From: Mesorhizobium comanense
GTDB lineage: Bacteria; Pseudomonadota; Alphaproteobacteria; Rhizobiales; Rhizobiaceae
Length of the DNA: 64,000 nt
Assembly: GCF_005503535.1 (NCBI RefSeq)
Contig: NZ_SCNN01000013.1
Span: 124,001 to 188,000, forward strand
Reading direction: 5' to 3'
Of this stretch, positions 53,414-63,029 are shown one piece after another; the stretch's first letter is position 1; each line of letters starts with the position of its first letter. The notes below the pieces were generated by a model. That model saw only the letters and a list, made by a program, of their open reading frames with translations, made no database searches and was not told the DNA's origin. The position numbers were made by a program, and so were the translations under genes.

Positions 53414-53737
53414 ATGATCGACCGCAAAGAGGCAATCGCCGCCTACAGGAAACGTGAAGTGATCCCGGGCATCTACGCGCTCCATTGCAGGGCCACGGGA
53501 CAGAGGTGGGTCGGCTACTCACCGGACATGAGCACCGTGCAGAACCGGTTGTGGTTCACGCTGAGATTGGGGAGCCATCCCTCGAAGGATTTGCAGGCCG
53601 CCTGGAATGACAGCGGCGCGGATGCGCTTCTGTTCGAGACAGTCGAGCGGTTCGATGCCGACAAGGCGCCCGCGGGAGCCGCGCTCCAGGCATGCCTGGC
53701 GCGATGGCGCGGCGCGTTGAACGCCCTGCCCGCGTAG
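53414..53737 (+). CDS. Small GIY-YIG domain protein
   Basis: A 107-residue protein with a GIY-YIG nuclease fold: PGIYALHCRATGQRWVGYSP supplies the GIY and (Y)VG halves, LWFTLRLG the conserved Arg region, and LLFETVER the Glu. It is the size of a lone catalytic domain, like the LuxR-adjacent GIY-YIG family. AGGA lies before the ATG at 53414, slightly close. Paired divergently with DUF2239 under a shared palindrome, it may act in DNA processing under a stress signal. Confidence 0.85.
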   Translation: MIDRKEAIAAYRKREVIPGIYALHCRATGQRWVGYSPDMSTVQNRLWFTLRLGSHPSKDLQAAWNDSGADALLFETVERFDADKAPAGAALQACLARWRGALNALPA

Positions 53738-53897
53738 ATCAGGATGACGTTTCGCTGAATCTCGGCTCGTCGTTGGACGATCTTTCCGAGAATCGGCTCT
53801 GTCTTTCGGGGTCATGCTCCAAGGCCTGGTTTGATTTCCAGGCCTCATGTGCTACGGCGCGGGCATCCACCCACACCAGTCGTGAAAGGCCGCGCCC
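53738..53897. other. purH upstream region
   Basis: 160 bp holding partial palindromic repeat remnants (GAATCTCGG and GAGAATCGG, GGGGTCATGCTCC). No riboswitch or gene is recognised. GAAAGG lies 8 bp before the purH start. Confidence 0.45.
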
Positions 53898-55514
53898 ATG
53901 GCCATCGCCGCCAAGAATATTCCCGCACCGGATCTCGTGCCCGTGCGCCGCGCCTTGCTTTCGGTCTTCGACAAGACCGGACTGATCGATTTCGCCAGGG
54001 CACTGGCTTCGGCAGGTGTCGAGCTGGTCTCGACCGGCGGCACTGCGAAAGCCATAGCCGAAGCGGGAATGGCCGTGCGCGATGTCTCCGAGCTCACGGA
54101 CTTCCCCGAAATCATGGACGGCCGTGTCAAGACGCTGCACCCTTCCGTGCATGGCGCGCTGCTTGGGGTGCGCGACGATCCGGAGCATGCGGCCGCGATG
54201 CGCAAATACGGCATCGAGCCGATCGACCTGCTCGTCTGCAATCTCTACCCGTTCGAGGAGGTCCGCCGCTCCGGCGCCGACTATGCCGCGATCGTGGAAA
54301 ACATAGACATTGGCGGCCCGGCCATGATCCGTGCCTCTGCCAAGAACCACGGCTATGTCGCCGTTGTCACCGACCCCGGCGACTATGCGTCCGTGCTCAA
54401 CGCGCTGGAGATGAACATCGGCTCACTGTCGCTGGACTTCCGCAAGAAGCTGGCGGCCAAGGCCTTCGCCCGCACCGCCAGCTATGACGCGGCGATCTCC
54501 GGGTGGTTCGCCGAGGCGCTGGAGATCGAGCATCCGACCTGGGGCGCCTTCGGCGGCAGGCTGGCCGAGGTGATGCGATATGGCGAGAACCCGCACCAGA
54601 GCGCCGGCTTCTACGTCAACGGCGACAAGCGGCCGGGTGTCGCCACCGCGCGCCAACTGCAGGGCAAGCAGCTGTCCTACAACAACATCAACGACACCGA
54701 CGCCGCCTTCGAACTGGCCGGCGAGTTCGATCCAGCGCGTTCGGCGGCCGTCGCAATCATCAAGCACGCCAATCCATGCGGCGTCGCCGAGGCTGCCTCA
54801 TTGAAGGCCGCCTACGCCAAGGCGCTGGCCTGCGACCCGGTCTCGGCCTTTGGCGGCATCGTCGCCGTCAATCGCACCCTCGACGCCGAAGCGGCCGAGG
54901 AGATCGTGAAAACCTTCACCGAGGTGATCATCGCGCCCGATGCCACCGACGAGGCCGCGGCGATCGTTGCGGCGAAGAAGAATCTGCGTCTGCTGGTCAC
55001 TGGCGGCCTGCCGGACCCGCGCGCGGCCGGCACCACCGTCAAATCCGTTTCCGGCGGGCTACTGGTCCAGGGCCGCGACAATGCCGTGGTCGACGACCTC
55101 GAACTCAAGGTCGTGACCAGGCGCGCGCCGACACCGGCTGAGATGGCCGACCTGAAATTCGCCTTCCGTGTCGCCAAGCACGTCAAGTCGAACGCCATCG
55201 TCTATGTCAGGGACGGCGCCACCGTCGGCATCGGCGCCGGCCAGATGAGCCGGGTCGATTCCTCTCGAATCGCCGCCCGCAAGGCGCTCGATGCGGCCGA
55301 AGCGGCGGGCATGGCCGAACCGCTCACCAAAGGATCGGTCGTCGCCTCGGACGCTTTCTTCCCCTTCGCCGACGGCCTGCTGTCCGCCATCGAAGCCGGC
55401 GCCACCGCCGTCATCCAGCCCGGCGGCTCGATGCGCGACGACGACGTGATCGCGGCCGCCGATGCGCACGGCATCGCCATGGTGTTCACGGGCGTCAGGC
55501 ATTTCCGGCACTGA
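53898..55514 (+). CDS. purH: Bifunctional AICAR transformylase / IMP cyclohydrolase
   Basis: Catalyses the last two steps of IMP synthesis; 538 residues. The N-terminal cyclohydrolase domain (about 1-200) shows RRALLSVFDKTGLIDFAR, STGGTAKAIAEAG, FPEIMDGRVKTLHPSVHGAL and GGPAMIRASAKNH. The transformylase domain has RYGENPHQSAGFYV, NNINDTDAAFELAGEF, KHANPCGVAE with the catalytic Lys-His, and ASDAFFPFADGL near the end. It is followed by a long hairpin repeat. Confidence 0.98.
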   Translation: MAIAAKNIPAPDLVPVRRALLSVFDKTGLIDFARALASAGVELVSTGGTAKAIAEAGMAVRDVSELTDFPEIMDGRVKTLHPSVHGALLGVRDDPEHAAAMRKYGIEPIDLLVCNLYPFEEVRRSGADYAAIVENIDIGGPAMIRASAKNHGYVAVVTDPGDYASVLNALEMNIGSLSLDFRKKLAAKAFARTASYDAAISGWFAEALEIEHPTWGAFGGRLAEVMRYGENPHQSAGFYVNGDKRPGVATARQLQGKQLSYNNINDTDAAFELAGEFDPARSAAVAIIKHANPCGVAEAASLKAAYAKALACDPVSAFGGIVAVNRTLDAEAAEEIVKTFTEVIIAPDATDEAAAIVAAKKNLRLLVTGGLPDPRAAGTTVKSVSGGLLVQGRDNAVVDDLELKVVTRRAPTPAEMADLKFAFRVAKHVKSNAIVYVRDGATVGIGAGQMSRVDSSRIAARKALDAAEAAGMAEPLTKGSVVASDAFFPFADGLLSAIEAGATAVIQPGGSMRDDDVIAAADAHGIAMVFTGVRHFRH

Positions 55515-55523
55515 GGGTTTCTT

Positions 55524-55667
55524 CCTTCTCCCCTTGTGGGAGAAGGTGGATCGGCGCGGAGCGCCGAGACGGATGAGGGGTGCTCCAGCGGAGTGAGGCG
55601 TAGGTGTTCCCTGGAGCACCCCTCATCCGTCGCCTGCGGCGACACCTTCTCCCACAAGGGGAGAAGG
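55524..55667. repeat. 144-bp double inverted repeat (rhizobial intergenic element)
   Basis: Outer arms CCTTCTCCCCTTGTGGGAGA plus AGGTG (55524-55548) and their exact 25-bp reverse complement (55643-55667); inner arms at 55568-55588 and 55611-55631 are exact 21-bp reverse complements (core ATGAGGGGTGCTCCAG). It would form one very stable hairpin and can end transcription of the convergent purH and MFS genes. The family is dispersed in Mesorhizobium-like genomes. Confidence 0.9.
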
Positions 55668-55680
55668 GAAAAGGTCGCGC

Positions 55681-57057
55681 TCACTCCGCCGGCCGATCCG
55701 CCGGATAGGGCGTGCGCGCCAGGATCGCCATGCCGATGCCCAGGAACAGGATGATGGCCGCCATGCCGAGCCGCGCCGAGCCGCTGAGCGCGGTGATGGT
55801 CGCCACCAGGAACGGCGCCAGGAAGCTGGTCGCGCGTCCGGCCAGCGCGTAAATGCCGAAGTAACGGCCCGATTCCGCCGCCGTGACGCTGCGCGCCATA
55901 TAGGACCGCGACGACGCCTGCACCGGCCCGAAGGCCAGGCCGATGAGCAGGCCGTAGAGAATGTAGGCCTTCTCGGCCGCCGTGCCGAACAGGCCGCCCG
56001 AATCAGTTGTCGAGAGCTGGATGAGGCCGAGCAGCGTGAAGCCCGGCCCGGTCGAGATGATGCCGATGGTGGCGACCGACAGCATGACCAGCGCGATCAT
56101 CACCACCGCCTTGGAGCCGAGTGCGGTGTCGAGGCGCGCCGCGATCCAGCAGCCGAAGATCGCCACGACATTGAGGATGATACCGAACATGCCGATCTCG
56201 GTGATCGACCAGTGGAACATTGCCGCCGCGAAGGTGCCGCCCAGCGCCAGCAGCGCATTGACGCCGTCCTGGTAGATCATGCGGGCAACGAGGAAGCGGA
56301 AAATGCCGCCGCGCTTGCGCACCTCAGCCAGCGTCGATTTCAGTTCCGACAGGCCCTCACGCACCGCCGGGCCGATCGGGATGCCCTTGATGGCGTCCGG
56401 GGTGAAGAAGAACATCGGCAGGATGAACAGGAAATACCAGCCAGCGGCCAGCGGCCCCGTGGCGCGCGCGTCCTCGCCGAGCTTCGGATCCAGCCCGAAC
56501 AGCGGATCGATGCCGATGATCGTCTTGCCCGTCTCCGGAGATCCGGCCAGGCAGGTGACGACGAAGATCAGCGCGATCATGCCGCCGAGATAGCCGAGGC
56601 CCCAGGCCATGTTGGAGATGCGGCCGATCTCGCTCTTCGGCACCAGCCGCGGCATCATGGAATCGTTGAACACGGTGGAGAATTCCGCCGCCACCGAGGC
56701 CAGCGAGAACAGGGCAACGATGAAGAACAGGTTCGAGCCGGGCGCGGCGAGCCAGAGGAAGGCAAGGCTGATGATCTTGATCGCGGCGAAGAAGGCGATC
56801 CACGGCTTGCGCGGCCCGGTCTGGTCGGCGATCGAACCGAGGATCGGCGACAGCACCGCGATGACCAGCCCGGCCGCGGCGATGCCGTAACCCCAGACAG
56901 CCTGGCCGGTGTTGGGATCGCTTGCCATGCGCGAGACGAAATAGGGGCCGAAGATGAAGGTGGTGACGACCGTGAAGAACGGCTGCGCCGCCCAGTCGAA
57001 GAACATCCAGCCCCAGATGCCGCGTCCGGACGCCCGCTGCACTGTCTCTACCGCCAT
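55681..57057 (-). CDS. MFS transporter, UMF1/Atg22-like
   Basis: A 458-residue membrane protein with about 12 hydrophobic segments. The UMF1 start GIWGWMFFDWAAQPFFTVVT is diagnostic, followed by SPILGSIADQTGPRKPWIAF and a C-terminal GRYFGIYALAGRATSFLAPF. Atg22-like proteins export amino acids from the yeast vacuole; bacterial substrates are unknown. The ATG at 57057 has GGGGGAA upstream, and the longer upstream frame is dropped. It is on the opposite strand to purH. Confidence 0.9.
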   Translation of the reverse strand: MAVETVQRASGRGIWGWMFFDWAAQPFFTVVTTFIFGPYFVSRMASDPNTGQAVWGYGIAAAGLVIAVLSPILGSIADQTGPRKPWIAFFAAIKIISLAFLWLAAPGSNLFFIVALFSLASVAAEFSTVFNDSMMPRLVPKSEIGRISNMAWGLGYLGGMIALIFVVTCLAGSPETGKTIIGIDPLFGLDPKLGEDARATGPLAAGWYFLFILPMFFFTPDAIKGIPIGPAVREGLSELKSTLAEVRKRGGIFRFLVARMIYQDGVNALLALGGTFAAAMFHWSITEIGMFGIILNVVAIFGCWIAARLDTALGSKAVVMIALVMLSVATIGIISTGPGFTLLGLIQLSTTDSGGLFGTAAEKAYILYGLLIGLAFGPVQASSRSYMARSVTAAESGRYFGIYALAGRATSFLAPFLVATITALSGSARLGMAAIILFLGIGMAILARTPYPADRPAE

Positions 57058-57505
57058 GCTGATTCCCCCGGCATCCGCTCCGCCCGCGTCGGGCGCCATG
57101 TCTGCATGTTTTTCATGACCGTGCAAACGACAAGCGTGCAGCTGCCGTTCATTGCTCCTGAGTTCCTCGCCCCGCGCCCGTCTAGGCTATGCACACGTCT
57201 TGTGTGACCGGCGGGACTTATCAGGGCGAGGTCTGATTTCCGCGTGGTTCCCCCAATCCGTCGCTGCTTCGCAGCGCCACCTTTCCCCCCTCCGGAGGGA
57301 AAGGAAGGGAGCCTCGCTGGACGTGCGCTGGCGGCAAAAAGGCCTGGCGCCTTTCCTCTCCCCCGTCGATCGGGGGGTCCGGAGGGCGGGCGAGACCCGT
57401 GGCTCGCCCCGGCAGTGCCTCGGCGAAGCCGAGACCGAGTGGGGGCCGACCTCCGTGGCACCAAGACAATGCTTCCGCCACCGCGCCATGCACGCTATCG
57501 AACCC
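57058..57505. other. Gene-free region between MFS gene and glutamate dehydrogenase, with repeats
   Basis: 448 bp. The left part (57058-57240) presumably holds the MFS promoter. The right part (57250-57440) is a mosaic of GC-rich hairpins, including CGCTGC/GCAGCG and CCTTTCCC/GGGAAAGG, resembling a third family of rhizobial intergenic repeats. No protein was recognised; ORFs here are overlapping and repeat-derived. Confidence 0.6.
57262..57304. repeat. Hairpin repeat cluster
   Basis: CGCTGC-TTC-GCAGCG (57262-57276), then CCTTTCCC (57280-57287) with GGGAAAGG (57297-57304) bracketing CCCTCCGGAGGG, itself a perfect dyad (57288-57299). Confidence 0.8.
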
Positions 57506-60500
57506 TCACATCCCCGTCAGATCGCTCATCAGCCCCGACGCCACCGACAGCCGCGATACCGTGATCTCGCCGCCCTCGGTCAGCGCCTGCAGCCGCTCGC
57601 GGATGCGCGCCACCCGCTCGCCGCCGGCTTCCAGCCAGGCCGCCACGGGATCGGCGGCGCCGACATGGCCGGTGAGCGCGGCGACCGCTATGCCGCGCCG
57701 CGCCGCGCCGATCGTGTCGGTGGCGCGCGACAGCGCAAGCTGATCGTAATAGTCCGAGGGCGTGATCGAGCGCGCGGCGTCCTCGACGCGCGGGATGCGG
57801 AAGGCATCGGAGACGGCGAAGAACGCCCTGGCGGCGGCGACGATATCGGCGCCGGCGGTGCGCGCGGTCAATGCGATGTCGGGGATCAGTTCCGCCACCT
57901 CGCTCAGCGCCAGTTGCTCGGCGAGCTTTTCCGGCGCGCCGGCCTTGAACAGGCCGTGCCGCTTCTCCTCGATGCGCTCGCGCGAAAAGGCCGGCAGCAG
58001 CGACGCCAGCTTGGGCTCCAGCGCCTTGCGCGCGGCCTGAAGCTCGCCGATACGCTCGCTAAGCGGCGCCGTGCCGGCATCGTTCTTCAGGTACCAGCCG
58101 CTGCTCATGTAGATCAGCCGGCTCACCGCCTGGTAGAGATCGAGCTGGACCTGGCCGTCGATCTGGTTGTCGAGCGCGTCGATCTCGCGGTAGAGCGCCG
58201 GCAGGGCAAAACCATCGCGCACAACCGCGAAGGTGCGCACGACATCCGCCGCGCTGCGGCCTGTCGATTCCTGCAACCGGTTGACGAAAGACGGTCCGCC
58301 GCGATTGACGAGATCGTTGGCCACGACCCGGGCGATGATCTCGCGGCGCAGCCGGTGGCCGTGGATTTCGGTGGCGTATTTCTTGGCCATCCGCTCCGGG
58401 AAATAGCCCATCAGGTCGCGGTCGAAATGCGCGTCGTCGGGCACGTCGCTGGCGACGATGTCGGAAAACAGCACGATCTTGGCATAGGCGAGCAGCACGC
58501 CGAGCTCGGCCCGGGTCAAGGGTTCGCCGCGCGCCTCGCGCTCGGCAAGCGCCGCCGGCGAAGGCAGCGTCTCGACGGCCCGGTCGAGCAGGCCGCGCGC
58601 CTCCAGCGCCGCCATGAAGCGGGCCTGGTGCGCGATGTCGGCCAGGCCGCGCTTGCGCGCGACCGAAAGCGCCAGCGTCTGCTGGTAGTTGTTGGACAGC
58701 ACCAGTGCGCCGACCTCGTCGGTCATCTCGGCCAGGAGCTTGTTGCGGGCCGGGCGCGTCAGCGATCCCTTGCGCATGGCCGAGGCCAGCGCGATCTTGA
58801 TGTTGACCTCGACGTCGGAACAGTTGACGCCGCCGGAATTGTCGATGGCATCGGAATTGCAGCGGCCGCCATTCATGCCGAACTCGATGCGCGCCCGTTG
58901 CGTGACGCCCAGATTGGCGCCCTCGCCGATAACCTTGGCGCGCACATCGAGCGCGGTGACGCGGATGGCGTCGTTGGCGCGGTCGCCGACCTCGGCATTG
59001 GTTTCGCCGGATGCCCTGAGATATGTGCCGATGCCGCCGAACCACAAAAGGTCGACCGACGCCTTGAGGATGGCGGTCATGATCTCGACCGGCGTGGCGG
59101 TCGTCTTCGCCAGTCCGATCGCCTCCGCGGCGGCCGCCGGCAAGGTGATCGACTTTTGGCTGCGCGAGACGATGACGCCGCCATCCGAAAGCTTCGACTT
59201 GTCATAGTCCTGCCAGCTCGAGCGCGGCAGGGCGAACATGCGCTGCCGTTCGGCCAGCGACGCCGCCATATCCGGATTGGGATCGATGAAGATGTCGCGA
59301 TGATCGAACGCCGCGATCAGCTTGGTCTGCGGCGACAAGAGCATGCCGTTGCCGAACACGTCGCCCGACATGTCGCCGACACCGACGACGGTGAAGGGCG
59401 AGGTCTGGATATCGCGGTTCATCTCGCGGAAATGCCGCTTCACCGCCTCCCAGGCACCCTTGGCGGTGATGCCCATCTTCTTGTGGTCGTAACCGGCCGA
59501 GCCGCCGCTGGCAAAGGCGTCGTCGAGCCAGAAATGATGCTTCTCCGAGATGGCGTTGGCGGTATCGGAGAACGTCGCCGTACCCTTGTCGGCGGCGACG
59601 ACGAAATAGGGATCGTCCTGGTCGCGGCGCACGACGTCGGCCGGCGGGATCACGCCGTCCAGTCCGATATTGTCGGTGATCGACAGCAGGCTGGAAACGA
59701 AGTTCTTGTATGCCGAGGTGCCCGCCTCGAAGATCGCGTCACGGCTGCCGCCTGCCGGAAGGCGCTTCGGGAAGAAGCCGCCCTTGGCGCCCACCGGCAC
59801 GATGACGGCATTCTTGACCTGCTGTGCCTTGACCAGGCCCAGCACCTCGGTGCGGTAATCCTGGGCGCGGTCCGACCAGCGCAGGCCGCCGCGCGCCACC
59901 GGGCCAAACCGCAGATGCAGGCCCTCGACCTCGGAACCGTAGACGAAAATCTCGCGCCATGGCCTTGGCGCCGGCAGACCCTCCACCGCCTGCGATTCGA
60001 GCTTGATGGCCAGCGACTGGCCTTTCTCCTTCGTATCGGCGACGAAATGATTGGTGCGCACCGAAGCTTCGATCAGGTTGAGATAGCGGCGGATGATGGT
60101 GTCGTCATCGATGTTGGGCACATCTTCCAGCGCATCCTTGATCTTGGCCTTCAGGTGCTTTGCCGCCACCGCGCCCTCGCCCAGCGCCGTCGGCCCAAGC
60201 CTGGCTATGAACAATTCATGCAGGCCGCGCGCGATCTGCGGATAGCGGTTGAGCGCGGCGGCGATGAAATCCTGGCTTTGCGGAATGCCGACCTGCTGTA
60301 GATAGCGGCCATAGGCGCGCAGGATCGTGATCTCGCCCGACCACAGGCCGGCGGTCTGGGCAAGGCCGTTGTAACCGTCATTGTCGACATCGCCGCGCCA
60401 CACCGACAGGAACGCGTCCTCGAACAGGGCCCCGCCATCGGCAAGGTCGATCGGCTTGCCGTAGCTGTTCTCCAGCTCCATGTCGTGAATGAAAACCAGG

Positions 60501-62293
60501 CCGGAGGTGTCGTCGCCGACCTCGAAAGTGCGCTCGCTGATGACGCGGAAGCCGATGTTCTCCAGCACCGGCACGCGCCGCGACAACGCGACCGGGCTGC
60601 CATGGTGGTAAATCTTCAGCGCCGCCTGGTGCGGCTTCTGCTCGGCATGGCGATAATAGTCGATGGCGATCGGATTTTCGGCATTGATTCTGGCGATGCG
60701 CCCGGCATCGACCAGCGCCACCGCGGCGCTGAACGAATCCCGGTAGCTTTCAGGCAGCCGGGCGGCGATGGCTTTCAAGGTCTGGTCCCCGCCATCGGCA
60801 TCCGCCGCGTCGGACAGGGCATCCTCCCAGGTCCGCACGATGTCGCGGATCGCGGCCTCGATTGTCGCCTGCTCGACCTTCGGCGTCTTGCCGCCGGAGC
60901 GGCCGATGATGAAGTGGACGCGGGCCAACCCCCCCTCGGGGAAGGCCGGGTAGTAGGCCGACAGCCGGCCTTCGAACACGGTTTTCAGATAGGTGCCGAT
61001 CTTCTCGCGCACGACGCTGTCGTAGCGGTCGCGCGGCACGAAGACGAGGATCGAGACGAAGCGGTCGAACTGGTCGGCGCGCACCAGCGCCCGGACACGC
61101 GGCCGCTCGACCAGGCCCAGTATGGCCGCCGCGTGCTTGCGCAGGATCGGCACCGGAACCTGGAACAGTTCGTCGCGCGGGTAGCTTTCCAGCACGTTGA
61201 TCAACGCCTTGCCGGAGTGGTCGTGCCGATCGAAGCCGGACTTGGCGATGATGGTTTCGGCTTTGGACCTGAGATACGGGATCTTCATCACCGAGCGCGT
61301 GTAGGCGGTGGAGGTGAACAGCCCGACGATGCGCAGCTCTCCTGCCAGCGTGCCCTTGGCGGTGTAGGTCTTGACGCCGATGTAGTCGAGATAGATGCGG
61401 CGGTGCACGGAAGACTTGGCATTGGCCTTGGTGACGATCAGCGGTTCGGGCCCATGCAGGAAGGCGCGGATTTCGGGCGTGGTCGTCACCGCCTCGGTGC
61501 CGCGCCTGAGCACCAGCACGTCGGGATCGGACAGGATGCCGAGACCGGGCTTGTCGGCGCGCTCCAGCGTGCCGCTTTCCTCGCCGCCGGTGTACTTGAA
61601 CTCGCGCATGCCGAGGAAAGTGAAATTGTCGTCGCGCAGCCATTCGAGGAAGGCAATCGCCTCGGCGACGCTCTTCTTGTCCAGCGGCACCGCCGAATAG
61701 CGGAATTCCGAGATCGCCTGGTCGAGACGGGCCAGCATCGGCCGCCAGTCGTTGACCGCGGCGTGCACCTGGCCAAGCATCTTGCGCAGCCGCTCGGTCA
61801 AGGCATTCGCCTGCTCCGTCGTCAGCCTGGGAATATGCACATGGATGACGCTCAGCCGGTCATGGCTGCCGTCGTCCTTGGCGAAATTGCCGTCGCCGAG
61901 GATTTCCTCGACACCACGCTTGCCGTGCCGGACGGTGATGACCGGATGGGTGACGAGCGTCGGCTCGCCGGCGGTCTCCGTGACCTCGCCCAGGATGGAA
62001 TCGAACAGGAACGGCATGTTGTCGTTGACGACGGTGATGACCGTCACCGGCCGGCCTTCGCGAACGACGCCCGAATCGGCCTCGACGGCGACGACGCATT
62101 CGCCCTTCTTGTGCCCGGCCACCGCCTGGCCGGCGAGATCGGCGGCGCGTTCGAGGTCCGCCGCGTCGTAGGTCGCGATGTCTTCCGCCGGCGCGCGGGC
62201 AAGCAGGTAATCGGCAAGCCTGGCCGGCCTTTCCTCGGTCTTCGCCGCCGTTGCCTTCTTCTTCGACTTAGCTGCGGATTTCACGCTGGCCAT
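57506..62293 (-). CDS. NAD-specific glutamate dehydrogenase, large (GDH-180 type)
   Basis: Oxidises glutamate to 2-oxoglutarate with NAD; 1,595 residues, typical of the ~180-kDa class. A long N-terminal regulatory part (ACT-like segments, TVVNDNMPFLFDSILGEV near 80-97) precedes the catalytic domain, with RGGLRWSDRAQDYRTEVLGL, the active-site Lys region NAVIVPVGAKGGFFPKRLP and GDMSGDVFGNGMLLS. The C-terminal ~500 residues are the helical part of the family. No frame break is seen. Such enzymes are usually allosterically controlled. Confidence 0.97.
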   Translation of the reverse strand: MASVKSAAKSKKKATAAKTEERPARLADYLLARAPAEDIATYDAADLERAADLAGQAVAGHKKGECVVAVEADSGVVREGRPVTVITVVNDNMPFLFDSILGEVTETAGEPTLVTHPVITVRHGKRGVEEILGDGNFAKDDGSHDRLSVIHVHIPRLTTEQANALTERLRKMLGQVHAAVNDWRPMLARLDQAISEFRYSAVPLDKKSVAEAIAFLEWLRDDNFTFLGMREFKYTGGEESGTLERADKPGLGILSDPDVLVLRRGTEAVTTTPEIRAFLHGPEPLIVTKANAKSSVHRRIYLDYIGVKTYTAKGTLAGELRIVGLFTSTAYTRSVMKIPYLRSKAETIIAKSGFDRHDHSGKALINVLESYPRDELFQVPVPILRKHAAAILGLVERPRVRALVRADQFDRFVSILVFVPRDRYDSVVREKIGTYLKTVFEGRLSAYYPAFPEGGLARVHFIIGRSGGKTPKVEQATIEAAIRDIVRTWEDALSDAADADGGDQTLKAIAARLPESYRDSFSAAVALVDAGRIARINAENPIAIDYYRHAEQKPHQAALKIYHHGSPVALSRRVPVLENIGFRVISERTFEVGDDTSGLVFIHDMELENSYGKPIDLADGGALFEDAFLSVWRGDVDNDGYNGLAQTAGLWSGEITILRAYGRYLQQVGIPQSQDFIAAALNRYPQIARGLHELFIARLGPTALGEGAVAAKHLKAKIKDALEDVPNIDDDTIIRRYLNLIEASVRTNHFVADTKEKGQSLAIKLESQAVEGLPAPRPWREIFVYGSEVEGLHLRFGPVARGGLRWSDRAQDYRTEVLGLVKAQQVKNAVIVPVGAKGGFFPKRLPAGGSRDAIFEAGTSAYKNFVSSLLSITDNIGLDGVIPPADVVRRDQDDPYFVVAADKGTATFSDTANAISEKHHFWLDDAFASGGSAGYDHKKMGITAKGAWEAVKRHFREMNRDIQTSPFTVVGVGDMSGDVFGNGMLLSPQTKLIAAFDHRDIFIDPNPDMAASLAERQRMFALPRSSWQDYDKSKLSDGGVIVSRSQKSITLPAAAAEAIGLAKTTATPVEIMTAILKASVDLLWFGGIGTYLRASGETNAEVGDRANDAIRVTALDVRAKVIGEGANLGVTQRARIEFGMNGGRCNSDAIDNSGGVNCSDVEVNIKIALASAMRKGSLTRPARNKLLAEMTDEVGALVLSNNYQQTLALSVARKRGLADIAHQARFMAALEARGLLDRAVETLPSPAALAEREARGEPLTRAELGVLLAYAKIVLFSDIVASDVPDDAHFDRDLMGYFPERMAKKYATEIHGHRLRREIIARVVANDLVNRGGPSFVNRLQESTGRSAADVVRTFAVVRDGFALPALYREIDALDNQIDGQVQLDLYQAVSRLIYMSSGWYLKNDAGTAPLSERIGELQAARKALEPKLASLLPAFSRERIEEKRHGLFKAGAPEKLAEQLALSEVAELIPDIALTARTAGADIVAAARAFFAVSDAFRIPRVEDAARSITPSDYYDQLALSRATDTIGAARRGIAVAALTGHVGAADPVAAWLEAGGERVARIRERLQALTEGGEITVSRLSVASGLMSDLTGM

Positions 62294-62430
62294 GACGCTT
62301 CTTTGCCTCCCGTCGCATGCTTTTGTGACTATGGTAGCAGATGACCGCTGTTTGGCGACAAAGGTTTGACGGCTTGCCGAGAATTATCGGATTTCGGCGG
62401 CAAACGACCCCCAAAGAGGAGAAATGACCC

Positions 62431-62994
62431 ATGACCGGCAGGATTTCGGCGCTCGATCTGGCCCCGGGAGAGCTGAGCGAGCCGACAAAGGCCTATTTTG
62501 CAAAATGCGAGGAAAAGCTCGGTCTGGTCCCCAATGTGCTCAGGACCTATGCGTTCGACGACAGGAAGCTGCGCGCCTTCACCGACATGTACAACGACCT
62601 GATGCTGGGTGAATCCGGCCTGTCGAAGCTGGAGCGCGAGATGATCGCGGTCGCCGTCTCCTCGATCAACCACTGCTATTACTGCCTGACCGCGCATGGC
62701 GCGGCGGTGCGCCAGCTCTCAGGCGACCCGGCGCTCGGCGAGATGATGGTGATGAATTTCCGCGCCGCCGATCTTTCAGCCAGGCAGACCGCGATGCTGG
62801 AATTCGCCGTCAAGCTGACCGAAGCGCCGGCGAAAATCGTCGAGGCCGACCGTGCGGCCCTGCGCCAGGCAGGCTTCAGCGACCGCGACATCTGGGACAT
62901 CGCCTCGACGGCAGCCTTCTTCAACATGTCGAACCGCGTGGCCGCGGCGATCGACATGCGGCCGAACGACGAATATCACGCCATGGCAAGATGA
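62431..62994 (+). CDS. Carboxymuconolactone decarboxylase/AhpD-like (peroxidase-related) protein
   Basis: A 187-residue protein of the peroxidase-related AhpD subfamily. The active motif is VAVSSINHCYYCLTAHGAAV, with CxxC and the nearby His forming the thiol relay (about 83-86), then GNPALGEM-like region and SDRDIWDIASTAAFFNMSNR near the C-terminus. It probably reduces peroxides or another oxidant. GGAG lies 13 bp upstream of this ATG; an ATG three codons earlier in another frame is not used. A bidirectional terminator follows. Confidence 0.92.
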   Translation: MTGRISALDLAPGELSEPTKAYFAKCEEKLGLVPNVLRTYAFDDRKLRAFTDMYNDLMLGESGLSKLEREMIAVAVSSINHCYYCLTAHGAAVRQLSGDPALGEMMVMNFRAADLSARQTAMLEFAVKLTEAPAKIVEADRAALRQAGFSDRDIWDIASTAAFFNMSNRVAAAIDMRPNDEYHAMAR

Positions 62995-62998
62995 TGGC

Positions 62999-63028
62999 TT
63001 TCCTCGCCCCGTGATCGGGACGAGGAAA
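62999..63028. terminator. Bidirectional terminator between AhpD-like and LysE genes
   Basis: TTTCCTCG-C-CCCG, TGAT loop, CGGG-A-CGAGGAAA: a 12-bp stem with one mismatch and A/T ends on both sides, between convergent genes. Confidence 0.82.
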
Positions 63029-63029
63029 A

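Noticed and set aside
57152..60301. 1,049-codon plus-strand ORF
   Set aside because: It lies antisense to NAD-glutamate dehydrogenase, is rich in Arg/His/Asp/Gly typical of GC-rich shadow frames, and shows no family motif.
60485..62344. 619-codon plus-strand ORF
   Set aside because: Antisense shadow of the N-terminal part of glutamate dehydrogenase; composition and lack of motifs argue against coding.
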